Origin: Plasmodium relictum
Taxonomy: Eukaryota > Apicomplexa > Aconoidasida > Haemosporida > Plasmodiidae
Direction: 5' to 3'
Assembly: GCF_900005765.1 (NCBI RefSeq)
Contig: NC_041690.1
Span: forward strand, 496,001 to 560,000
DNA: 64,000 nt
In this document: positions 34,414 through 46,626 of the stretch, piece by piece
How the letters are laid out: each line of letters starts with the position of its first letter
Numbering within the stretch: the stretch's first letter is position 1
Program-made: the position numbers and the translations under genes
The notes under the pieces: model-generated
Seen by the model: the letters and a program-made list of their open reading frames with translations, nothing else
Database searches by the model: none
What the model was told of the DNA's origin: nothing

Positions 34414-35177
34414 TGAATATTTTTAAAACAGTGGGCAATATGTTTAAGAAATAATTTTATGGTGGTATTTCTCAAAATTTTAAATGTTTCATTGTGTTCT
34501 ACCAAGTTATCTTCGTCTGTTAATAAAAATTTTTTTTTTTTTTTTATATTTATATTTTTATTAAAATAAAATGATAAAAAAATACCTAAAACATAGAATT
34601 CTTTATAATACTTCCTGAGCATTCTAGAACCTTCTCTTTGAATTTCTTAAAGTTAATTGAAAAAAATATACATGTATATAAATATAAAAGCACAACAATA
34701 TATCAAATATTTTTAATAATAATTCCTACATATTTGTTATAATTTTAGCTTCGTTTTATTTTTTATTTTAACCTGATGTTATGAAAATCTTTAGTTTTTC
34801 TTTTAATTTTATTAATTCTTTTGCAGATACCTTCCATCTAAAACAGCATGATATATTTTTTTTATTTCATTTTAATTTTCTTATTTTGTTTAAAAATGTT
34901 ACATTTAATTTAAATATAATTTTTATAAAAAGATATTTTTTATTTTATTTAAAACTTATATTTATATTTTCTTTTTATTCTCATTCAATTCTAAAAATTT
35001 TATCAGTATTTAAGAATATATTTCCTTTTTTTAATTTTATGTAACTTAAAGCCTGTCTTATTATAACCTTTGTAAAGGCACCATTTCATAATTAACTAAA
35101 GGAATATCATTAATTTTTTCGGGGATAACTGTGTTTTTAAAAAAAAAAACAAAAAACAACAAAAAAACTTTTGTCAT
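34127..35177 (-). CDS. Small six-exon gene of unknown function with a micro-exon
   Basis: Modelled by hand. Exons: 35177-35068, 34837-34773, 34645-34586, 34516-34503 (14 nt), 34357-34282 and 34194-34127. All introns are GT-AG (69-230 nt) and all phases agree, giving 130 aa. The protein has a hydrophobic start (MTKVFLLFFVFFFKNT), then IPLVNYEMVPLQRWKVSAKE, an amphipathic basic helix, QREGSRMLRKYYKEFYVL, and a hydrophilic tail ending FEINGPILII. The hydrophobic start could be a signal peptide, or it could be the T-rich acceptor of an unseen upstream exon, since TTAAAAACACAG resembles an acceptor. If the fourth exon is read through instead of spliced, the protein ends at 34411 with a different helical tail. 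I do not recognise the family. No exon exceeds about 37 codons, so ORF-based annotation would miss it. Confidence 0.6.
34375..34411. repeat. (AT)n microsatellite inside an intron
   Basis: About 36 bases of alternating AT in the 145-nt fourth intron of the small six-exon gene (34502-34358). Confidence 0.85.
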
Positions 35178-37199
35178 TATATTTTTTTATATTTTGAAAT
35201 AAAAAATTTAATTGAGTTAATAAAAATTTTGAGATACAAAAGATTATGGATATTAAAATAAAAAATATACATATATATATATATATATATAAAGGAACAT
35301 TTAAAAATTTAGGTATTATTACAGAATACTTAAGCTAAACTTTTTTCTATTATATTTAACTGAGAGTTCTATTTATTTATAAATATATATATATATATAT
35401 ATATTTCTAATATATTCAATGAGAATATTTCTATAAGATGTGTACATACACTTGTATGCTATTTCAAACACATTGCATGTAAATTTAAATAAGAATAATA
35501 ATTTTTTTTTTTCTTTTTTTTGTTACTTTTTCTATAGCATTATTACAATAATATTTTATTTGGTATATCAATTCAATTTAATACATAATTTTTCTTATCT
35601 ATACCATAAATAAAAGATAAAATATAATGGTAAGCTAATAATGTATTATTTAATTTATATATCTGTTATTTATTAATTTACTGTAAAAGGAAAATGTTTA
35701 TTTATTATAGAATTTTTTTAATTATTAGTATTCTCTTTTTAAAATTTATAGAGTTTATTAGGGAAATTTAAAAAAAAAACAACAAAAAAAAAGAAAAAGG
35801 AAATATATAATTTAATGATACCAATAAATGTGTACTCTCTAATTTTTAGCAAAGAAAATATATTTTAATAAATTTTCTAATTATATCTTTTTTAAATGTC
35901 TTTTTTTTTTCCCCCCCAATTTTAATTATCTAATATATTATATTTGTTCATGAAATGAGAGGAATATTTTTTAGAGATAGAAATGGAAATAGAAATAGAA
36001 ATAAAAATATATATGTTAAATAAAAAAAAAAGAATAAACAAAAATTTATTTTTTTTATCTTTACAATAATATATGAACACATTCGAATTATTTGTAATTA
36101 AGATAATTTATAAACTAAAAAAGAATAATATAAATATATTTTCCCTTGAAAAAATTAAAAATATTAATTTATTTATGTATAATTTACAATGGAAAATTTA
36201 TTCTACTTATTTTGCATATTACAAAATAAAGTATAATTTATTAAATTTTAGTATTTTTTAAGATAGATTGAAAAAAGGGTAAAATAAATTACACGAACTA
36301 TATTATTTATCAGAAGTAGAAGAAATGCACATATAACATTAATCAAATAATTTATTTATAAATATAAATATTCATTAGTTTATATATTAATTTACATAAC
36401 ATTATAATTTTTCTATAATTTTTTTTCTTTTAGAAAGAAACTTGTTCATTTGTTTTCTTTTAAATATCTTCTCTTAAATGAAATTTGTTCTTGAACATTC
36501 TATGTTATTTTTAGTATCCTTTTTTTTTTTATCCACTTTTATTTCATTAAAAATGAAAAAATAAAATAATAAAAAAAATACATAATAATTTTCTTTTATA
36601 AAATTAGCCAACATTTTTAATAAATATTCTAAAGAAAAAATTTTAAAATTCATTGTTTCTTTTAAATACACCTTAAATTTTATTAATTTTTTAATAAAAT
36701 ATAAGGAAAAAAAAGAAAAACATTATCTTTCCTTCTGATATATTTATAATTTATAGCATGAAATAGTTGAGGACAGATAAATAGATGATCAAAATTCTAT
36801 AATGTGCATATATAAATATATGAGAATAGTAAAAGAAATATTTAAAAAAGATAAAAAAAAAACCATGTATATGCACCTTTTCTTTTTTTTTTTTTTATTT
36901 GCAATTACAGATAACCTAAAATGTTATACATTTCTAGCATAATACATAATTTATAAAAGTTTTAAGGCATTCATATATATATGCAGATATATGTTCAAGT
37001 TTCGAGTTTTTATTCTTTTTTATTTGAAAGAAGATAAAAATAAATATATTATTTAAAATACTTACATCAAAATCATATAATCAAATAACTTAAATTTATG
37101 TTTCAAAATTGTATATGCCAATACACACACTATGCATATATAGGAGAAATTTCATATATATATATATATGCCATTTTTATGAAAAAAACATTTTTTTTA
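35178..37199. other. Gene-poor region, left part of the AP2-SP upstream spacer
   Basis: Mostly A/T homopolymer and TA tracts, for example (TA)n at 35270-35290 and 35383-35403, and a C7 run at 35911-35917. A weak possible two-exon mini-gene on the minus strand (36653-36582 joined to 36499-36446) is described in findings. A plus-strand 62-codon ORF at 36073-36261 is unsupported. Confidence 0.5.
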
Positions 37200-37700
37200 T
37201 TTGTTTGGATCGAGAGTTATGTTAATGATAACAAATTCCTTATATGCATAGGAACTATGCAATAAATGGAAAACTACCATGTTAATAAAAAAAAGAACTA
37301 GTGAAATATTAAAGGAAGAATGTAGGAGACTGAGAAGAAAAAAAAAATAAGTTCTTCCATTTCTCGAAAGTAGATAACAATTAATGTATCCTTGTGTTCA
37401 TATCCGGAAAGGATACTAGTTATGTAATTCAAAGATTTATTGTAAACAAATAGGATATCAGTCATTTAATATATGTGTATATACTAAATTAATAATATTA
37501 TATATTATAAGAATATAACAAATCATGTAAAATATTATGTAACCCATATTTTATAAAATAATGAATAAAACGAACATTAAAAGTTGATTCTTGGGTATAA
37601 CATATTGACATATGAATTAATCATAGGGTCCTAGAATGTAACATTTATTCTATATATATCCTCTAATAAATTGTTTCAATAGCTAATAACCTTTTTTTTT
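37200..37700. ncRNA. Candidate structured non-coding RNA
   Basis: A 500-base segment is markedly richer in G+C than its surroundings. By hand count, 60-base lines at 37201, 37321 and 37381 are 32%, 30% and 28%, against about 10-15% nearby. It is dense in short complementary arms: GTTAT/ATAAC (37216-20 with 37228-32), TTCC..TAT/ATAGGAA (37236-43 with 37248-54), ATGG/CCAT (37266-69 with 37277-80), GAAAT plus GGAAGAA with TTCTTCC plus ATTTC (37303-20 with 37352-63), GTATCC/GGATAC (37386-91 with 37411-16) and TAGAAT/ATTCTA (37632-37 with 37647-52). No long ORF is present on either strand. Poly(T) follows on the plus strand (37691-37700), and a poly(A) run at 37183-37189 gives T7 on the minus strand, so the transcribed strand is uncertain. 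I could not match it to SRP, RNase P/MRP, U snRNA or telomerase RNA signatures. Confidence 0.4.
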
Positions 37701-40700
37701 TCAACGTAATAATTTGAACATGATATAAAATTATTACATAATATATTTTTGATAATTAATTTTTTTCTTTTTTATTTTTTATATTTGAATTTCTATTATG
37801 ATTTAAATAAATTAAAATAAATAATAATTTTATAAGCATATTATTTTTTAACTCCATTGAAGTATTTAAAATTTAATTTATTTAATTTTTAAAAATTTTG
37901 AATAAAAGTAAATAAAAATATGTCTGTGTAAAAAAGTGTGTGTTTTATAGAAATTTTATTATAATTACTTTATATATATGTTTTTGTATAATAAATAAGG
38001 TTTACTTTTATATTATATATAATTTATTATTACATTAATATGAATATTTAATAAACTGCTCTAAAACCATTAATTGAAACCTTTTTAAGAAAAATTTTTA
38101 CAGTACCTTGTTTTAATAGAATATATATTTTTTTTAAGATAATATATTTTTATTTCTTCTAAATCGTTAAAAAAAAAAATAATAATTAATTTTAATTCAA
38201 AAAAAGAAAAAAAATTTTATTTTTTGTAGAAAAATTCTAAAAAGAGAAAAATTTTCAAAAAAAAAACAAAAAATTGGATAAAATAATGTGTGTGCTTATT
38301 TTATTATATAAATTGGCTTATACATAAGAAACTTTTAACATTATTTTTTTTCAAAATTAGTTACTCATAATAATAACAAATATTTAGGAAGATTGTTCAT
38401 TTTAAAAAAGTTTAAAATATTTTATTTAAAGAAAGCAATAAAAAAAAAAAATAGAAAAAAAAAAGGTTAAGCACGACATTTGTTTTTTTTATTATTTTAT
38501 AGTTTAGTAAAGAGTACTTAATAAGAATGAGCTAAAAATTTTCTTTTTCTTTTTTCTTTTTTTTTTTTTTAGGGCACTATTACAAAAAAACTATATATAC
38601 CTATATTGCTAAACAATTTAAAATAATCATGGTAATTTAAATATTGAAGCATTTTATTAATTTCTATTTATTTTCTATCTTAATGAACTTATCAATACTG
38701 AAAAAAATTGAAAAACATGGTCTTTTACATTTCTCAAAAGTATATAAAGAATCAACAAAATTAATTTTGGATTCATCAAAATAAAAATAAATATTTTAAT
38801 TAATATATTATTGTGAAATTTATGAGTTTTTATTTATAATATTAAGTTTTCATCATGTGTATTTATAATGACTTTGACTTTGCCATTTTTTATAACAATT
38901 GTGTACAGTAAAATTTATAGAATAATATATATGCAAGTAAAATAAAATTTAAGTTTTTTATATAATTTAAGATATATAAAAATATTATGCTATAACTAAT
39001 AATATGGTAATTAAATATATATTTTTTTTAACATTCATATTTTTGAAATCAGTAGTTAATTTAAATATTTTTTTTAATTTGTTTAATTTTTACATAGTAT
39101 TCGTTTTGAGATATACGAATTGAGTACAGCATAAATTATAGAATATAGTTTGCACTAGAAAAAAAAAATTATTAAAAATTATATATATAAAGGGATTTTA
39201 AATTTCAAAATAATTAAGATAAAACATTTATTTTTTTCATTATATATTTATTTTATTATTTTTATGTACGCTTTTTTTTTTTTTTATATTTTACATATAT
39301 AGAAAATTTTTTGTTACTTTTAATTCATTTATTTTTTTTTTAATTTATTTTATATTAATTTTACTTCTAAATATTATTTTCAAAATTTTATATATACAAG
39401 TATATATTTTAAAATATGCTTTAATATTTGTAAACAACATAAGTTATATATTTTTTTATTAATTTCTGCTTTTTAAATATTAGTATATTCCTTCGTTTGT
39501 CTTTAAAGTTATATTTTTAGTTAATAATATTTTGTTGTTTCATCTTTTATGTTTTTTTTTATTATGTTTTTATTTTAAACGTAAAAAAATATTTTTTTTT
39601 CTTTGTTTTAATAATATTAAGTTTCTCACATTAATTATTTTATATTAATGAGTAAATTATAAAATATAACTTTATATTATTTTATAATAAACTTATATTT
39701 ATATTCATTACATTTAAAAATACACATACGCATATACTATATTTGTTTTTACAGATATATTTTGTAATAAATATTTTTATTTTTACAAAAATTTATAATC
39801 TATATTTATAAATGAATAATTCGAATCCTTAAATTTTATAATTAATATATTCATAATATTTAGAGTCATTTTATGTTATTTTAATCATTTTCATTTTATT
39901 TTCTAATATATATATATATTTATAATTAAAAAGAACATTTATTTTACTTAGAAACTATATAGATTAATATAGTATTTTTATGAAAAAACTTATACAAGAG
40001 TATATTCCAATAAACAAATTATGAAAAATACTTTAAACTATTTATAAATATTCATATACATTTATCAGTTATAAAAATGAAACTTTATAACAAATATTTT
40101 TGTTTGTAAAAAAAAAAAATTGTTATTCAGACAACAAAACAAAGAATATGTATATATGCGATAAAAAATAAAATGCCAAAATATTTTTTTTATATTATTT
40201 CATATAAAATTTTTTTTTTATTAATATAGAGTTTTTATGATACACATTTTCTATATTTTTTTTTTTTTAATTTTTTTATTTTGGAAAGTAAGTAAGATAC
40301 AAATTAAATATTTCTTTTATTGAAAAAAAATATATATATATATATATATATTTATTCATGCACTTATGAAATTTATATCTATACACTAATATATTTTACA
40401 ATCTTAATATGTATATAAATCGAAATAATTTAATAAAAAAATAATTATTTTATTTTATTATCATATATATACAAAAAAGAAAGAAATAGTAAATAAAATA
40501 AACTTAAAAATTAAAAAAAAGAAACACTGAAATTGAATAATTTTATATTTTTTTATGTATTATATATATAAAAAAAAATAAATAAATATATATATATATA
40601 TTAGTATATAATAAAAATAATGAACTCACATGGAGAAGTTATAATTTGTTCCATCTATGTACACGTGTTTAAATAGTTTAGAAGAAAAATATTAAAAAAA

Positions 40701-41912
40701 TAAAATTAAAATATAGAAAATAATTGAAATTTTTTTTCCTTTTATATTTTAAATACTAGAATATATAATATTTATAAAAGGTATCAAATATATACTAAAA
40801 AAAATTTACAAAATTTTATATAAATTTCTTTTTTGTTCTTTTTTAACGTATTTCATTTATTTTACTAAAATATATGACATAATTTTTTATATTCAATAAA
40901 ATTTTAAAAGAGTTTACACATTGTTTTGCATTTTTTTATTTATATATAGAAAAGCATGTTTGCAAATACCATAGCATAAAAAATAATGTAAAAATCACAT
41001 TATTATTGTTATATATTTTCCTTTTTGAACTATTTATTTATATATTTTTCTTTTTTTTTTTTTTTTTGTCTAATTTATATACTTTTTGTATTTTTAACTT
41101 TATAAAAAATCATTAGAAATTCTAATTATAAAAAATTAATATTTTTGTAAAATTGTTATATGGTTACAATTTCATCTATTCTTACATTCATAGTAAATAT
41201 ATATACATACAGTACGCATCTATATAAAAAAAAACTAATTTTAACTAGTTATAAAAATATATTTGTAACATCCAAAATTGTCTTTATTGTTGTCAAAAAT
41301 ATAATTTTTGTTGTTAAAAAATGTATATTTTTTTCCTATAATTTCATAAAATAAAAGTGAATTTGATCAAAAAATTATTTTCTCTATTTTTAAGAAAGGG
41401 CTGCATGCAATGAAAATTTTTTATAAAAGAACACATGCAGATAGAGCGGTGGTAAGAAAAATTATAAAGTAGAAGATTTATGAGAAAAAAAAAAAAAATA
41501 TATATATAATATAAATATATATACATAAACAATATATATAAATTAAAAAATTATATATACAATTAAATTTTATATGTAAAATTTAAAAAAAATATATACT
41601 TTAAATTATGTAGCAACTATATTTTTAATAAAATTTTATAAATATAGAGAAAAAATATTTGAATAGATGCAATTCACTTGAATTTATGAATTTAATGCAT
41701 TTCGTGATTAAAAAATTAAAAAAAAAGTTTTAAATACAAAAAAAAATTACATGCTTGTAAATTTATGCATGATATTTTTAAACATTTTATCAAAATTTAC
41801 AACAGACGTTTTTTATGCACAAAATAATATTTTAATAATATTTTTATCTTAAAAATCTATAAAATTTATATACTACATAATTTTATGTATGTTTCATATA
41901 AGTATATATATG

Positions 41913-41957
<45 letters not shown>

Positions 41958-43811
41958 ATATATATAAACATATATATTAATATATATAATATTTATATGT
42001 ATTTTTATATTTATAAATATGTATGCATATACATTTGTATATATATAAATAACTAAATATTTTTAAATTTTTATTAATTGAATTCTTTTTTTTTTTATAA
42101 AGATTAATATATACTTATCTTAGTAACTTTAAAAATATAGAAAATAAAATATTTTTTCTATCATCATATATTAATGATGTAGTAAATTAATATAAGTATG
42201 TGTTTTATGTGATATTTTTTATTTTTTAAATGCAGAAACTAAAAAGAAAAACATTGGAAATATTTTTAAAACCTATATAAATGTATATTTTTATATATAT
42301 AATGCATATAAGAGTATTTGTTAAGCATGTGTAAATTTATGAATTATTTTATTTATATTTTCGATAGATATTAAATGACATACTTGATTTTTTCTCATTT
42401 TTTAAATATATTTTTATTTCTTAAATTACTTATTATATTATATTATAAAAAAAAAAAAAAAAGAATTATAAATAACACAATGGCGTATTCATTTTTTTGT
42501 ATGCATGTATAAGATGAAATACTATGTTTTAAAAAAGAAAAAAAGATAAAATGATTTAAACATATTTTTTATATAATAAAAAATACATCATTATATTTAA
42601 ATGGTACATTTGATTAAATAGTTAGAAATATATGTAAAATAATTGGTATCATATTATATATATTAATTATTATTTCTTTATTTTACATAATTTTCACTAA
42701 TTTCCTTATTACTTAGACATAATATTGTTTAATTGAGTTGTACTTTTTAAAAAAATAATTTGCAACATTTTTTTTAAAATTATTCTACTAAGTTGTTATG
42801 TTCTGTTCTGTTCTGATGTAATTTTAATATAGTATGTAAATATATACTTATTTGTATTTTTACGTACTTTTAGTGTATTTTAATTTTTACATAATTTGTA
42901 TTAATAATTTATGTAATATAAAGCTCATCAAGCGAAGAAATTATAATTTTGAGTTTTATTTTATTTGATTTTTTATATTTTTATTATATTGTTTTTAAAT
43001 ATATTTCTAGCTATCATATAATATTATTAATAATAACATATATTTATTCCTTTTATATTTGTTATTACATCTTTTACATATTTATGTAAATAGTATTATC
43101 CTATTTTACTTTTTTAATATTCTTATTTTGATTAAATTTTATACTTATTTTATTTTATTTATTTATTTTTTTTTTATCTTTTTGAATATATTTATAGAAA
43201 TATATATTTTTATTTTTTTTTTAATAAATTATTCTATGAAAATTTTTTTTTTTAATGAATTAAATTGAAACTGTATATATTTATATATATGTTTTAATTT
43301 TTTTTTTTTTTTTTTATTTTTTTTAATTATATGTAAATAATTTTTAAACTATTTTCATTAACATGACAAAGAGATTTTCATAGAAAAATATTTTAAAAAA
43401 TATACATTTTTTTATATCTATTCAATTTAAAAATTAATTCTTATATTAAAAATATATACTTTTTATTTATTTTTTTTTTTTAATTGTTTATTTTTTAATT
43501 TTTATTTTATACTTTATTAATTTATACATAATTTTTATTTTTTTTAATTGATTTTTATTTTTATAATTATTATATTGTTTTATTATTTTATTTTTTTTTT
43601 TTACTTTATTTCGATTTAAATTAATATAAATATTTATATGTGTATATATTTGTCGTATTCATTCATGGTTTAAATAAATAAACTTCAATTTCCTTTTTTT
43701 TTTTGCATGTATAATAAAAAAAAAAAATAGTTTTTTTTTTTTTTCAATTTTAAGAATTTTTCAAAAGTTAAGATCTAATGTTTATAATTTTTAATATCTT
43801 GATACAATAAA
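37701..43811. other. Gene-free upstream region of AP2-SP
   Basis: Six kilobases with no ORF of coding character on either strand. It contains many A/T tracts, (TA)n at 41903-41955 and a triple GTTCT micro-repeat near 42803-42817. Scattered TGCATG cores lie at 41402, 41434 (reverse), 41766, 42502 and 43704. Likely a long 5' UTR plus promoter of AP2-SP, typical for Plasmodium regulators. Confidence 0.55.
41401..41440. promoter_or_regulatory. TGCATGCA site pair upstream of AP2-SP
   Basis: TGCATGCA at 41402-41409 is the palindromic motif reported for the AP2-SP/PF14_0633 AP2 domain. A second core, CATGCAG at 41434-41440, forms a perfect 7-bp inverted repeat with CTGCATG at 41401-41407. The two lie 33 bases apart in a small GC-richer patch about 2.4 kb before the AP2-SP start codon. 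Autoregulation is plausible; the motif match is seen, the function inferred. Confidence 0.45.
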
Positions 43812-46031
43812 ATGGATGAAAATATAAATAATGAACACATATTTAATTCTTCTGTATTAAATATGGATAATAATTCTGCGGAAAATAACCAAATTGATAG
43901 TTCATTAGACTCAAAAAAAAAAGTAGGTAGACCAAAAGGGGCAGCAGCAACAAACAAAGTGATAAAAAAAGAAGAAAAAGTATCTACTTCATCTTCTGGT
44001 TATCCAGGCGTTAGCTGGAATAAACGTATGTGCGCGTGGTTAGCTTTTTTCTATGATGGGGCATCCAGAAGAAGTAGAACATTTCATCCCAAACATTTTA
44101 ATATGGATAAAGAGAAAGCTAGATTAGCTGCAGTAGAATTTATGAAAACAGTAGAAAATAACGGTAGAAAAAAAACAACAAAAAATAAATCAGGAAGAAA
44201 TAAAGCAAAACAACTAAATGAAAATCCATTAGCATCATTACATAATAATAATAGTAATAATTTAAATAGTGTAAGTTCAAATAGTAATAATTTACAAATG
44301 CAATTAATGTCAATGAACCCAGCATTTTACATGCAAAGTTTAAACAGAAATTTTAACCTGTCAAATATTTCAGGAAGTGAAAGAAATAATTTAAATAATG
44401 CTTTTAACTCATTGAACAACTCAAATTTAAACAATTTACCAAAAAATATTCAAGATCAAAATGCTTTATATATGCATAATCCTCTATTTAGCAATATTCA
44501 TTTATTAAATAATTCTAATAGTAACCTAAATAATAACAATACGAATAATTCTAATAATAATTTACATTATTTAAACGATTTAATTTTTCACACAAATTTG
44601 CTACAAGGAAATTTAGGATTTCATGATAGAAATATTAATAATAGTTCAAATGAAATTTTGAATTTAGATGAAAATTTGGGATTGCAAAACAAAGATGTAG
44701 AAAATTTAATGAATGCTTTATTTAGACAAAATTATAATATGAACTTAAACTTATCTAATATAGATAAGCACTTCTTACATAATAATAACCAAGTTATTAA
44801 TACGTCAACTTCTAATAATAGCAATAATAATAACAACAATACTACGAATAATAACTCTTCTAATAGTACCAATAATAATAACACCTCTAATTCTATTAAT
44901 AGTAATTCCTCACAAAATCATCACTTATATTTGTCAAATCATAATAATGAAATATTTGAAAATAATAATGAATCAAATAACAATCAGTCGAACCTGTCAA
45001 ATTTTTATGATTATAATTTTGATTTATACAGAGGAAATATATCTCCTCATATATTGGATATGGTACATAGAATGAATAATGAATTAAAAGAAGGAAAAAA
45101 TTTAGAAAATATAAATGATGATACAAATGATTTAAATTTTCGTTTACATGAAAATTCAGCATGGATTAATCAATTGAGGCATTCTCACAATAATTTATGC
45201 AACAATTTAAATAGCAATCACTGTGACTTATGCCATACCACATCTCCGCAACATAATTTAAAAAATCAAATAGAAATTAATAAAAGGAAGAAATCTAGTT
45301 CTCTTAGTATGAATAATAGAAAAAATGAATTACTAGAAGAAAATGGAAATAATTTTGACTTGAATTTACCTTGTAATTGTTCTTCTCAATTAAGAAATCA
45401 AAAAAATCATTTTTGTTTGTATTATAACCAGTCTAATTCTTCTTCACAAAATGAAAATTATAATTATTTAAATTGGAATGGTAATTCAAATAATAATTTA
45501 ATTAATAATATGGAAAAAAATGAAGATTCAGTAGATAATTCGAATAATAATAGAAACATAAATGATTCTAATGTAATATGCTTGTCAAATAATAATCAAA
45601 ATAATTCACATCAACAAAATCAGAAACATATATCACAAAATATAGATATGAATCAAAAACAAAATTCTCACTCAACACAATATTCTAATAATCAAAATAT
45701 TCAAGATATTCAAAAACAAATACACTTTCAAAATCAGCAAAACATGAATACAGATATTCACAATCCATTACATCTAGTAAAGCAAAACAGTAATTACTCT
45801 CAAAAAAGTTTGAATAATAAAAAAAAAGCATCAAAAGATAACAGAAAGTCATTACCTCATCCATTAAATATGCAACAGACATCAAAAAAAAATTCAGTTA
45901 ACTCAAATTTTTTGGAGCATAACAATTTATGTACAAAATTGAACAGCATTATAAATTTTGAATGGATTAATTCAGATTTAAAATTAAATTCAAATGGAAA
46001 TAAAAGCACATTTGATAAAGGCGAAACGTAA
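43812..46031 (+). CDS. AP2-SP: ApiAP2 transcription factor AP2-SP (AP2-EXP)
   Basis: Single exon, 739 aa. An AT-hook-like motif KKVGRPKG (36-43) is followed by one AP2 domain at about 62-115: [14 protein letters not shown], then [15 protein letters not shown], then [11 protein letters not shown]. By alignment with PF14_0633 (crystal structure of its AP2 dimer, from memory), the base-contacting residues correspond to Asn70, Arg72, Arg86 and Ser88. The disulfide/dimer Cys corresponds to Cys74. All are present. The rest (about 120-739) is Asn/Ser/Gln-rich with no recognisable domain. The protein binds TGCATGCA. In P. berghei it drives sporozoite genes, and in P. falciparum blood stages it regulates exported protein and clonally variant genes. 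The P. falciparum protein is about 813 aa. An unusually long gene-free region lies upstream, and RPN2 is convergent downstream. Confidence 0.95.
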   Translation: MDENINNEHIFNSSVLNMDNNSAENNQIDSSLDSKKKVGRPKGAAATNKVIKKEEKVSTSSSGYPGVSWNKRMCAWLAFFYDGASRRSRTFHPKHFNMDKEKARLAAVEFMKTVENNGRKKTTKNKSGRNKAKQLNENPLASLHNNNSNNLNSVSSNSNNLQMQLMSMNPAFYMQSLNRNFNLSNISGSERNNLNNAFNSLNNSNLNNLPKNIQDQNALYMHNPLFSNIHLLNNSNSNLNNNNTNNSNNNLHYLNDLIFHTNLLQGNLGFHDRNINNSSNEILNLDENLGLQNKDVENLMNALFRQNYNMNLNLSNIDKHFLHNNNQVINTSTSNNSNNNNNNTTNNNSSNSTNNNNTSNSINSNSSQNHHLYLSNHNNEIFENNNESNNNQSNLSNFYDYNFDLYRGNISPHILDMVHRMNNELKEGKNLENINDDTNDLNFRLHENSAWINQLRHSHNNLCNNLNSNHCDLCHTTSPQHNLKNQIEINKRKKSSSLSMNNRKNELLEENGNNFDLNLPCNCSSQLRNQKNHFCLYYNQSNSSSQNENYNYLNWNGNSNNNLINNMEKNEDSVDNSNNNRNINDSNVICLSNNNQNNSHQQNQKHISQNIDMNQKQNSHSTQYSNNQNIQDIQKQIHFQNQQNMNTDIHNPLHLVKQNSNYSQKSLNNKKKASKDNRKSLPHPLNMQQTSKKNSVNSNFLEHNNLCTKLNSIINFEWINSDLKLNSNGNKSTFDKGET

Positions 46032-46579
46032 AATTATTTTACTATGTTATATTATATATATATATATATAAATACATATGTAATATATGTATATAAAATA
46101 AACTTATAGTTTATGTTACAATTAAAAAAAATTACTTTAAAAGAGCTTATAAAAATATATTATAATTAAGTTGTTTTAATTATGTTTTTTCAAAAACGTA
46201 TTAAAATTAAAAAATGATTTTATTAATAATAAATATAAAAAAAAAAAATTCTTTTTTTTTGATTTTAATATTTTTCTTATATATAAATATATATATGATA
46301 TTGTTTTTTTATATTTTTATTTATAAAAAATTCATTATCCTTTTTATGATTTATGCATACGAAGAATATATATATATTATGATAAAATTTTAAAATTATA
46401 AAAATCTTTAGTTTTTTAATCATATATTGAAATTTTTTTTTTTTATTTTGATATGAATTTAATTTATGATATTTTTATAATTACAACATTTAATAATTAT
46501 GTAAAAATTAAGGAAATTAAAAAGAAATAAAATTAAGAGATTCTTGAAATAGATAAAAGTGTTAGTGTTTTGGTTTCTA

Positions 46580-46626
<47 letters not shown>

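Noticed and set aside
36073..36261. 62-codon plus-strand ORF
   Set aside because: Open but with no supporting splice context or recognisable similarity; kept only as unsupported.
37300..37430. SRP RNA or RNase MRP identity for the structured island
   Set aside because: Short look-alike strings (GGAGACTGAG, CCGGAAAGG, GAAAGT) exist but the invariant companion motifs and their order are missing.
41160..41532. Short ORFs on both strands near 41.2-41.5 kb
   Set aside because: Tandem Ile/Phe/Val-rich frames from AT-rich DNA; the strand conflict and composition argue against coding.
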